Shown here: positions 48,351 through 61,843 of the stretch, one piece after another
Layout of the letters: every line of letters begins with the position of its first letter
Numbering within the stretch: position 1 is the stretch's first letter
Source of the DNA: Cacajao melanocephalus
Taxonomy: Eukaryota > Chordata > Mammalia > Primates > Pitheciidae
Direction of reading: 5' to 3'
Length of the DNA: 64,000 nucleotides
NCBI GenBank assembly: GCA_963573385.1
Contig: CAUYLG010034921.1
Coordinates: forward strand, 61,591-125,590
The notes under the pieces: generated by a model
What the model saw: the letters and a program-made list of their open reading frames with translations, nothing else
Databases searched by the model: none
What the model was told of the DNA's origin: nothing
Translations under genes and position numbers: made by a program

Positions 48351-51049
48351 TCACAGAAACATATTTTATTTGGATATTATAAGATTAGCAAATAGTTCAA
48401 GGCTTGTGCCCAGTCCCTTTTCTGAAATAGAGCGTGGGAAAGTTCCTTCTGGAGCCAGACAGTAGAGGAAAGGAGCTCCCAGCCCAATCCCTCTGCCTGT
48501 CCTGGAAGGATGGGTATTTTCTGTATATAAAAAAGGGTCAGTTAGTCTCTCTATTTGTTAAAACATTCTGTGTATCTATTCTTATCCCAATACCATCATT
48601 GTATTCTTATAAGATTGTTTAGCCATTGATATGGTTATTCTCCCTTTTTTTTCAAAATTTTTATTTTATTCTGTTAATTATATGAAAATTAACTTTTTAC
48701 AACATTTTTCAAACTATCAATTAATTTAAAAATGAAATTCTCCACATATTTTAGTTTTCTTAACCAGAAACTGGCAATTTCATTTATTTCTTTTATGTTT
48801 TAAGTCACTTAATAAGTTTAAAATTGTCTTAAACTTTGCACATCTCTGCTTAGAATTATTCTGAAACACCATGTACTTTTAAAACATGTAACTAGTTAAA
48901 TTTTGATGAATTAATACTTTTTGAACAAGTTTTACAACTTTATTGTATATATAAAATTGTTTTATAAAATACATTATTTGAAAAGAGAATAGCAGTGCTC
49001 ATCACTACGTTTTCCTTTGTGTTTTTAATTACAAAATTACACAAGCTTTGATTGCTAATGAAAAATAAGAGTAAACTTTAAAATTTATGTCAATTAGAAT
49101 TTTAGAAGTCAATAGTTTCCTCTCCAATGCCAAATCTCTATATAGAGGTAGAGATTGTAATAACAGAAATGTAAGTAGATAGAATACATATAAAAATAGA
49201 CAACTATCTGTCCACCTATAATTCCTACATATAATCTATATGTATATACAAAAAGTATATTTCACAAACACACATTCACATATAAACATACAAATATGCA
49301 TTTAGAATTTATAACTATCATATATGTTCTTTTTGTAAACCTATAAGATTTTTAAGCCCAAATAAAATTATAATATTCAACCATCTAAACATGAATATCA
49401 TTCTACATTAACATATAAAGACCTGTCTCATCTTTTAGCCACTGCATGAAAAGCTTTTGTTGTTGTTGATGTTATTGTTGTTGTTTTTTTGCCAAGAAAT
49501 CACTTTAACTACCTAGGCCACAAGAGTTTGTCTTTGCAACCTATCACAAAATTGTCTGGAAGAGGAAAAAATCCATACTAGTTAAATTTTGCTACTGTAA
49601 GGGAGAAGAAAAGTGGAATTTAGAAAAATCCAGGACATAGGAGCACATTCAAAAAATATTTAAGAAATATAATTAAATGTTAGTGAGCCAGTTCAATCAT
49701 GAAATCTAATAAGCTTTGAATTAGAAAGGAGGTCAAAGGGTATTACATTGTAGTAATCAAAATATATGCTTCCTTGTAAGAATTCAGGGATATGAGAATG
49801 AGGTGGTTTGTTAATTATTTTCTCTGATTAGGTTACCCATTTCTCCCCATGTACATTTAAATATTAATCAGAGATTCGCTTTAGTACAGTATTATTCAAA
49901 AGGATAAAATGAGGGAAGAGTTCAAGTATAAGATAAACAGCCACTGAACATGGAAGATAAGTTTCATGCTTATTAAACTTAGTATTTAATAATTACTAAA
50001 GCTGCTTGTAAATTTTATGATAGGTTATATTATTGCTATCTTATAAACTGACTTTTATTTTTATAAAATTGGCTTTATATTTTTTGACAGAAATTTCAGA
50101 CTCAGATTCCTAAAATCACTGAATCTTGGACTTTTCAGGCTTACAATTATTTAACTTTTATACTACCTAGTTTCTAATATACAAGAAGATTGGTATGAAG
50201 ACATAGAAAGAAAAGGTACAGTTCTCTATAATGCATGCCTGATGTTAAATTACTGACATAATCATTTAAAAAAGTGTACCTAGATTTTTAAAATGCAAAT
50301 CAGTTTTGTTTTCATTAAGAAAAAAAAAAAACACTATACTAACCAATTTTAAAAGTTAAATTTTGCCCCCAAGAATCTTAAGCTCTAAGAGATGCCTGTT
50401 CTGATTTAAAAAATTAATTAAAATGTGCTATGTTAGTTATTACAAACAGACTGTCAAGGGTCATTCCACTTAAATTATTAAGTAGTAACAGAGTTAATTA
50501 TTCAGAGTTTGTGTCTCCACAAAATTTTTAAAATGTAACTCACAGTTAAATGAATAAATTACATTCTTCCTCAGACGATTTTGAAACTAGATGAAAAAAA
50601 TGTCAAGAATTCCCAAATATGTGTATTTGCAGCTCTTGTGTTATGTTCTTTTTTTTTTGAACTCTTGCATTATGGAGTTTACAGAATAACTCTCGTAAGG
50701 CACATTTATATTTCTTTGTAAATGACAAGGCAGTGAAACAAACAAAAAGATTGGTAGGTAAAACAGGTAAAACAATGTTATTAAATATTTTGCTTTAACT
50801 TTGCTCATATTTTAGTGAATGAATATTGTTTCAAAACATTCTAGATCTGAAGTCACAAACTTTTGAAACCTTTGTACTATTTGTCTTGTGCTAGAATAAG
50901 GGTTAAAGAAAGATGTAGAGAAAGAAGCCAATTCAGGTTAGAACACAGACATTTCCAAATCCATTTGCATAATGTCTAAGGTATATCTAAGGCAAGAAAT
51001 GCATAGTGTAAATGAATCAGGAAAGAAGCACAGCTAGTAAGGATCTTAA
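48351..51049. other. Unassigned AT-rich stretch
   Basis: No gene or named repeat recognised apart from a (TTG)n tract at 49457-49490 and short A/T runs. Confidence 0.5.
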
Positions 51050-51165
51050 GGACATCTCAGACTAATGTTTCATTTTGCGGTTGAGGAAACAAGTTAAGTG
51101 ACTTGTCAAATGTCACCAACAAGTTAGCAGAAGAGTTGAGTTTAGAAATCAGTAACTACCAACAT
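51050..51165 (-). repeat. MIR SINE, reverse
   Basis: TTGCGGTTGAGGAAACAAGT, TAAGTGACTTGTCAAATGTC and GTTAGCAGAAGAGTTGAGTT match the reverse complement of MIR. Confidence 0.7.
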
Positions 51166-51308
51166 TTACTGGGTAAAATCAGTATTTGTACTGAAAACTA
51201 ACATTTTCAGAAAAGGTTGGCATAGAGAAAAAGAGACTTTCCCTCGAAACCCTAATAAATTATCCGTAAAACCCTCCGAAAAGAAAATTTCTCAGTGATA
51301 ACCTTGAA

Positions 51309-51468
51309 TGTTAAGAATTGAGCACATCCTAGATTCTGGTAGAAATTTCTATACTCACCTACATTAATAAGTGGAATTAAGAAATAAGTCAGTCTTCTTT
51401 CCACTCTTGTCTCACAAAATATAATAGGTATAATTCAAAAGTACAACATTATAAAGTGAAACAGATTA
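51309..51468 (+). repeat. Source copy of a local inverted duplication
   Basis: This 160-bp segment (starting TGTTAAGAATTGAGCACATC, ending GTGAAACAGATTA) recurs in reverse complement at 52248-52406 with about 88% identity by eye and one 1-bp indel. Confidence 0.92.
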
Positions 51469-51797
51469 GACATTCACACTACTTTCCACAAATCACAATT
51501 CACTGTATAAAATCCCAGGTTTACTTGTAAATAAATAATGAGAGATCATTTTAATTTGTAATGAAAATATCAAGACCCTAATAAACAAATCATCATCAGT
51601 ACAATTTAGACAAAGGGAAATATAATAGAAAACTAACATTGGAAAATGTCCAAATTTGGTAATAATTACAGTTCATTAACCTCAAAATATATTATGCCTA
51701 GAAAATTAGCTTTTTGTAAATAACATTATGTGTTGCAGATAACAGATATCACTCATGCCACACGAATTACAATGTAAATTGCCCTCCTCCCAAATGT

Positions 51798-51848
51798 AGA
51801 TATATATGTGTATATATGTGTGTGTTTGTATAATATATGTGTATATAT
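51798..51848. repeat. TA/TG simple repeat
   Basis: Irregular (TATG)n/(TA)n of about 50 bp. Confidence 0.8.
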
Positions 51849-52020
51849 CAAGAGTTACTAAAATACTTGTAACTTTTGGCCTAGTAATGTCAGTTCTAAG
51901 AACATGTCTTTCTTGAGATTTTAATAATCAGAGTATTTTTGAGATTTTAAAGGGAGAAACACTTGTTAATATAAAAGGTAAAATATGATTTATTTTCTTT
52001 CCTGATCAAATCCAGAATTT

Positions 52021-52449
52021 TTTCTTTTTTAGGACAAGATCTTACTCTGTCGCCCAGGCTGGAGTGCAGTGGCATGATCTCAGCTCACAGCAAGCTGTGC
52101 CTCCTGGTTTAAGGGATTCTCCTGCCTAAGCCTTTTGAGTAGCTGGGACCACAGTTGTACACCACCACACCTGGCTAATTTTTGTATTTTTAGTAGAGAC
52201 AGGGTTTCACCATGTTGGCAAGTCTGGCCAGATCTGAAAGAGATCCCTAATCTGTTTCACTTTATAATGTTGTAGCTTTGAATCATACCTATTATATTTG
52301 GTGGGACAAGAGTGGAAAGATGAGTGGCTATTTCTTAATTTCACTCATTAATGTAGGCGATTATAGAAATTTCTACTGGAATCTGGGATATGCTCAATTC
52401 TTAACACTCCTGACCTCAGATGATCCACTTGCCTCAGCCTCCCAACACA
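52021..52449 (-). mobile_element. Alu SINE split by an inverted local segment
   Basis: The left Alu part (52021-52220) runs from GGACAAGATCTTACTCTGTC to TTTCACCATGTTGGC. The right part (52407-52449) resumes CTCCTGACCTCAGATGATCC and ends CACACC. Target duplications CCAGAATTT lie at 52012-52020 and 52451-52459. About 15 bp of Alu at the break and some 30 bp of the distal end are missing. Confidence 0.9.
52248..52406 (-). repeat. Inverted copy of 51309-51468 inside an Alu
   Basis: Reverse complement of the segment about 0.8 kb to the left. A further 27 bp (52221-52247) between it and the Alu has no identified source. Confidence 0.92.
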
Positions 52450-53019
52450 CCCAGAATTTTATTGGCTTTTAGGATTATGGAGACAACTTAGACTTATATA
52501 TTCTAAATATAGTCTACAATTAGTCGTAGGCCTTTAGATTACCCGGAACTTCCTGTTCACTGACTTTAAACTGATTCTCATCCACAGCAGAAAATTACAG
52601 CTTGTGACCATGTGATTTTCTCATACATGACACATTCTCGTTGGCACACCCAGAGTTATCAGCAATTTTCAGAACTCTGTAAGTTCTCTACTCCTACAAA
52701 TACTGTAAGTACTCCACTCCTCTTTCTCTGAGACAAAAAATAATTTTATAATTCAAGAGAGTAAAAGTATTTATAGGTACAACACTGATTCAGCTCTGAC
52801 ATAGAACAAGCCTCAAACTTCAACAAAGTATAATAAGCAACAAGTTATTCAGAACACAAACAACAGTGATAGTGACACATTAGCTCATCACAGCACCATG
52901 GATAAAAAGCTGTGATCTAGACCAGAAGGTACTGTAAGAATATCTTGACAACATCTCTCATTGGAAGCCAGAGACACTCTACACCCAACTATCTTGAACT
53001 ATCACTCTATTAGTAATAA

Positions 53020-53265
53020 AAATAATATGGCATCAATTAAATGATCAATTTATGCCAGTCTCTGTGTTACTTTATGTATTTTAACTTATTTAATACTTAT
53101 AGCTCTGTGGGAAATCACCATTTTTCTCTTTATTTTACATAGAGGAAGTTGAGGCTTAGAGAATTTAGTAATTGTCCATAAGTAAGCAACATAACCTAAC
53201 ACAAACGCAGGGCTATCTACTGTCAAAGTCTGCTCTGTTAACCAGTGCTTTCCTTTACCACAGAA
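53020..53265 (-). repeat. MIR SINE, reverse
   Basis: GCCAGTCTCTGTGTTACTTT, ATTTTACATAGAGGAAGTTG and AGGCTTAGAGAATTTAGTAA match reverse MIR order, ending at GTTAACCAGTGCTTTCC. Confidence 0.75.
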
Positions 53266-53479
53266 AATTGTTTTTAAAATTGGAGAATTATTTACTTATG
53301 TAGTTTTCTATATAAAAGTAATCTCTTTTCCCTTCCAAATCCCTCTTGCTGCCCTTCCTAATAACATCTCACTATTTTGTAGATATTACATATCTATCCA
53401 GAAACAGTACATACATGTAAAAACTGTATGTGTATGTGTTTGTGTACTTTCAAAATACAAATATATCACAATATGCATT

Positions 53480-53890
53480 TTGTTTTGTATATTTTGTTTG
53501 AAAATATGTCCATATCATCATCTATTGAACTACTCCCTACTAATAGATAGTTGAGTTACTTCCAAACTTTTGCTATTACAGACAATATCATGAATAGCCT
53601 ATAAACGTCATTACTAACAATATGTGTCCTTTGAAAGGAAGAATTTTGGAGTCAAAGGTAGACTCTTTTTTTTTAGGTTAAATTACTTCAAAGCAATTAT
53701 AATAATTACACACACTCCAACAATATATCATAATAGAATGCCTGTTTTCCCAAACCTCATCAATACCAAATATTAAACGACTTGTTTAAAAATTGAATGG
53801 TAAGAGCAGAATTACATTGTTGTTTACCCTTGTGTTTCTTTAATTATTTGTATAGGATGGGGCATTTTACCATACATTTAAAAGCTTACT
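53480..53890 (-). mobile_element. L1M 3' end, reverse (first copy)
   Basis: TTTTGCTATTACAGACAATA, TTTTGGAGTCAAAGGTAG, TACACACACTCCAACAATAT and GGGGCATTTTACCATACATT are reverse L1M 3'-end sequence of a different subfamily from the copy at 54050-56730. Confidence 0.6.
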
Positions 53891-53897
53891 TTTTCTT

Positions 53898-53973
53898 TTG
53901 GTCTCGATCTCTTGACCTCATGATCCACCCACCTTGGCCTCCCAAAGTGCTGGGATTACAGGCATTAGCCACC
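53898..53973 (-). mobile_element. Isolated Alu fragment, inverted copy of part of the nearby AluSc
   Basis: Seventy-six bp from TTGGTCTCGATCTCTTGACC to CATTAGCCACC, with neither Alu end nor A-tail. It matches the reverse complement of 54230-54305 with about four mismatches and shares several CpG-decay states with it. Confidence 0.85.
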
Positions 53974-54047
53974 TATGGATAAGTAAAATGGGTTATAATT
54001 ATATATTCTATTATATAAAAATATAACCCATTTTACTTATCCATAGG
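53972..54047. repeat. Perfect 26-bp palindrome with 24-bp loop
   Basis: The left arm 53972-53997 (CCTATGGATAAGTAAAATGG, then GTTATA) and right arm 54022-54047 are exact reverse complements. The right arm continues naturally into L1M sequence, so it is the original. Confidence 0.97.
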
Positions 54048-54049
54048 TT

Positions 54050-56730
<2,681 letters not shown>

Positions 56731-58021
56731 TTGCTTTTCGTTCCTTGCTAACTTTAAACAAGTTAATAGAAGACCCAAAAATTGGGTATGGGTTTTGAGT
56801 AATATACCTCAAAATGAAGAGTCACTGTCAGACAAATAATATTTTTTTAGAGAAATCTGATTTATATATAATGTTGCTGAAACAAGAATATATGTATCTC
56901 TTGCATTAAGCATGTCTTTTTTTTTTTTTTTTTTTTTTTGTCTTGTGTGCCGATAGGGATTCTATGATGGAATTTTAAAATTCTATTTGGTTCCCAAACA
57001 TCCTAGCATTTGTCTGTGGTATGGATACTTCAAATTTCTTTTAAATTTTCAGTAGGGTCTCTATTAATATCTATACTATATTAATCATATTCCAGTTAAT
57101 TTTAAGTAGTGCTTGTATATTTTTTAAAACATTTTATAGCAAAATCAAAGACATCAGGATATTAAATCCAATTTAAGTTTAGTTTCTAAACTGATATACC
57201 ACATCATAAGAATGTTCTTTTAATTTAAAAAAAAATTCCAGGAATCTTATAAATTAACTTTTAACCTACAGAAACAAAAGCTGGGAACACCGAAATATCT
57301 GGAGAGATTTTTCTCAGCACTGTAAAGAAATCCACAATATCTAGGAAAGATCAGGGAACAACTAGAAAGAAAAACACTTAGTAATATGGGTTCAGATGAA
57401 ATGAATATTTTCTGCCTTGAATTTATAATGATTTGCTCCTCTTCAATAGCTACATGAAATCATTTTATCTTTTCTTCAATAAATTATTTGTTAGATATAT
57501 ATTGCACTTTAAACCTCTTTTAATTTCTCTACAATGTCTAGCCTTCTCCTGGTCTCTATTGTGTCCAGCAGTTATGACTTCTTTTCATAACGAATCAGAT
57601 GTAGTGTCCTCCACCTGACAAAATTAAGTGTATTCTGATGACCCACAAACAGGAACACACACCTTTTCTGCCAATAGAGAAAACAGACTTTGTTTTAAAA
57701 CAGATAATACACAGCCCTATTTGGTTCTCAAGTCATCAAGCCCTTTTCATCTACACAGCATTTATATACCTCATCAAAGCTAGTGAGGAAAAAGCAAAGA
57801 GCTGTAGACCCTATTCAGCTAGGTTTTGCTGAATCATAAGGCAATGGAACTGAGGAAATACCTTTTCTGCAACAAAATTTGCATTTTGTTGTTAAGATAA
57901 TGTTTCTAAATCTAGAAAAATCTAGCTCTGGATTTTTCCAAAAACTGCATTTCTCATAGTCACAAAACTTTAGTCAGTCATCAGAGACATAGCAAAACCT
58001 TTCTTTACACATTTTAGTGTC

Positions 58022-58064
<43 letters not shown>

Positions 58065-59070
58065 TATATAGCAATAATATATTTGCTGCTGCTTCATTAT
58101 AATATAATTTCTACATGTGCTTCTACGTTTTCCGTGTCTTTTTCCCCATTTTTTGGTTGTAGTCGTATTAATTTTCATGGAATAAAAACCAAATATTATA
58201 GGAGCTCTTTCATGACAACCAGTTATGTTCTTGAGCTGTGTAGAGAGATTCTCTTTTTATAAATTAAGTGGTAAGAAGAGATGCAAAATTTTTTAATAAA
58301 TCCAACATTTGGGAGCAAATCTCCTCTGAAAGTTAAGAGATGGAGAATTCTGGTGGCTGTTTAAAATAACTAGGAGTTTGAAACTGCCCTAAGAAAAACT
58401 GGTAACATCAAGCTTTTTTGTGAGTAGTTAAGACTTGACAGACACAGAAAACATAAGCAAAAAGATCTCTAGTGTTGTGAAGTTAACGTAACATCCACTG
58501 AGTTGAAAAAAAAAGTATTATACTAAGATATATTCAGGAAGCTACTAGAACCCTGCCAGTAGATGTCAGGAAGAGCTCATGACAAGAAAAAAGAATAAAG
58601 AATAACCGTGACTAGAATAGTGTTTTTAAAAGACCAATTATCTTTAAGAAGTACATTTTACTGTAAATTTTGTTTACTCTTATTACAGAATAATTTTCTG
58701 GATCTCTCAGTTTTTTTTCATATTACTTATATTAAAATTGGACTTGAATATACACTACTGAAGAAGTAACAGATTTTTAAATATTAGTTTTAATATTACA
58801 TTATTTTTCCTATGTATGTTTTGTCATTCAGTTATTAGTTATTAGTAGTACCTACTCATAACTATAATACAATAGCTCACAAAATTTAAAGACTTTGTTG
58901 AAGAGGGAAGGAATAAATAATTGATCAATAATAGGAGCAAAACTTGTAGAAATATTGATATTTTTCCATTTCTTTATTCAGGTTGGGACTATATTGTGCT
59001 GATTTCAGTATTATTCTTTATACTGCAAATGTAGTGTGTGTGTTTGTATCAAATATTTCATTATAAAAAA
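56731..59070. other. Unassigned AT-rich stretch
   Basis: No gene or named repeat recognised. It holds a T22 run (56918-56939) and (TA)n at 58024-58070. Confidence 0.5.
58024..58070. repeat. (TA)n/(CA)n microsatellite
   Basis: Alternating TA with a short ACACACA centre. Confidence 0.9.
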
Positions 59071-59078
59071 TTAAAAGT

Positions 59079-59327
59079 GCCAAAGCAGACAGATCACTTG
59101 AGGTCAAAAGTTCGAGACCAGCCTGGCCAACATGGTGAAACTCCATCTCTACTAAAATACAAAAATTAGGTAGGCATGGTGGCAGCACCTGTGGTCACAG
59201 CTATTTAAGAGGCTGAGGAATAAGAATTGCATGAACTCAGGAGATGGAGGCTGCAGTGAGCCAAGATCTTGCCACTGCACTTCAGCCTGGGTGACGGAAG
59301 AGACTCCTGTCTTAAAAAAAAAAAAAA
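59079..59327 (+). mobile_element. 5'-truncated Alu SINE
   Basis: Starts inside the left arm (GCCAAAGCAGACAGATCACT) and runs to GAGACTCCTGTCTT plus an A14 tail. Confidence 0.93.
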
Positions 59328-61580
59328 TTATCACACTTGCCTTATACAAGTTCCAAAGTTGACAGAATGCTCAGGCAGAGACAATTAAATGTCAGGATCC
59401 TACTAGCTCCTCAGCACAGTGAATTCTGAGGCCTATAGTTACATTACAAGTTAGTTCTACAAAGTCTTCTTTAATATAATAACTTCCCATCTTTAACTAT
59501 TATAATAAATGGGATAATAGTGAATGCCATCACATGGGGATATTAAAAATGGAAACTTCAGAGATACTACAACTTTATTAAAGTTTTCTATATGACTTTG
59601 CATGATATGAAATACCATTGTTGGTGATTTTAAAGATGACACAATGAGCAGAGTTGAAGGATACTAGTTTAAGTCTTAGGAACATAATCTCTGAATCAGT
59701 TGCAAAAGCCAAAGTCATTTTGTCCCACAATCTCTGCCATTTTTCCTCTCCTATGATATTCATCTTATTCTGTCTTCAATGTGTTGTTATTTGATGAGAT
59801 ATATCAGTGTACTACTGGCATCACTTACTCATGAATAGAGATCAAACTACGAAACAATATAGTTTCCTTAACACCAAAAATCATCACCTTGCGTATAGAT
59901 AGCAGGTGGCAATTCAAAGTCGATTTAAATAAACATTATTTTTGTTACCTTTTTAAAGTAGAGATGTTTATTGTTAAATAAATATATTTTTCTGTAATTC
60001 TGCATTTTAGTGCATGTTTATTTCTACATATGCTATTACCAGTATTATCTAAAATCTGATCCTTTCAAATATTACATTTTGCCACTATTAATTCATTGAT
60101 TTAAAAAAATGACCATTTACTATGTTCAAGGCAATAATCTAGGCAACAATTTCAAGAATTAATAAACCACAGTACTGGTCCTTGATAAGATTGTTTCTAA
60201 ATGCACATGATTCGTAATATTTTAATGTGGAATTTTTATTTATTACATTCAATAAAAACAAACTTAATCCCTAGTCTGGAGCAGTATTCTCAGTGGTCAC
60301 AAATTAAAGCCTAATTTATGCAACTGTAATAAAAGACCTTACTAATGTTCATCTCATTATTTTGGGCAATAAAAATGACTTAAATTAATTTTTGTCGCTT
60401 ATCTGTCACATGATTTTTTCTTAGTCTTCTTGTGTATTGTCAACCAGTGTATGTGTGTGTTGTATGGGAGAGTGGTAGCTTTCTCCTTATTCGGTAAAAA
60501 CAATACTTTGTCTGATTTTATTATGTCATTTATTTCACGTCGCTTGTTAAGGGTTTGAATACATGTTTATAATCTCATTAACTTCTCTTTGCAGGAAGGT
60601 TTGATGTTTTAGATAGTTCTGATTTTTCTACAATTGTTTCAACAAAGTATGAACTTAGTAAATTTTGTGAATGAACTGTAAATTTATAATCATTCAGTTT
60701 TCCTAATATATACTGTTACTATTTAAAATAACAACACAATGCTGCTCAGAGTTATCACATTGGAAAAATATTAACATATGAAGGGTAGATCCTATTATTT
60801 GGCATTGATGTCTATGTCTACAAATTTACTTGCAATCGAAAATATAGAAACAGAAAAAATTAAAGAAAATGTACCCCCAATTGTTTGGGACAAATTTTTT
60901 AACATTTTTTGGAAAAATAATAATAAAAAAAAATCAGGCTTAATAAAATTAACAGGTTCAGCAAAAAAGTCAAATTCTTATATATATATGATCATCAGTG
61001 GAACTACATATGCTTAAAAACATTATTTAAACAGGTTAAAAAAAACACTATGAAGCTTACATAAATTGATTTTAAAACACTGTTGTTAAACTAGGTAAAC
61101 AGAAAAGTTAAGAATATACTATATTTTTTAAAATGAAATACAATCAGTAAACAAATATATAAAATATTTTCATCCTAAGCTCAAAAAGTATTACAAACAA
61201 TAATTTTTTAAATTTTCAAACTAGCATTTTACTATTTTTCAATTACAATACCAAGTATTGATAAGAATGTAGATAAATAGACAATCACCTATTCAATCAC
61301 AATACCAAATACTGATAAGAATGTAGTTAAATGGACAATTTCTTATACTTTTGTTGAAAATATCATGGTATATAAACATTTGGCAAAGCTATCTTGCTGT
61401 ATATGCCTTTACAGCTTTTGCCTCAATGGTTCATTTTGTGAGAAAGCAAGCACACCTTTTTCTAAACACTCTTCAGGATGGGGAAACATGTCCAACCAGC
61501 CTCCATTTATTCCCAGGACATGAAACTCAGACTACTCAGTATAGTTCAGTCTAATAGTTCCTTTCCCTCCAAATATATAC
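59328..61580. other. Unassigned AT-rich stretch
   Basis: No gene or named repeat recognised. It includes a two-copy tandem repeat at 61240-61339. Confidence 0.5.
61240..61339. repeat. Two-copy tandem repeat, 54-bp period
   Basis: CAATTACAATACCAAGTATT at 61240 recurs as CAATCACAATACCAAATACT at 61294; both continue GATAAGAATGTAG and end GACAAT. Confidence 0.93.
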
Positions 61581-61843
61581 CTTTCTTTTTTCTTTCTTTC
61601 TTTTTTTTTTTTAATAGTACTTCAGGTTCTGGGGTACATGTGCAGATCACGCAGGATTATTGCATAGGTACACACATGGCAATGTGGTTTGCTGTCTCCA
61701 TCCCCCGTCACCTACATCTGGCATTTCTCCCCATGTTTTCCCTCCCTGACCTCCCCACCCACTCCCTGCTGTCCCTCCCTTGGCTCCCAAGCAGACCCCA
61801 GTGTGTGATGCTCCCCTCCCTGTGTCCATGTGTTCTTATTGTT

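Noticed and set aside
53797..53982. Possible coding exon ending near the palindrome
   Set aside because: The frame runs from reverse L1M into the inverted Alu fragment.
60778..61017. 79-codon plus-strand open frame
   Set aside because: Lysine/asparagine-rich as expected from AT-rich DNA; no family match or exon signals.
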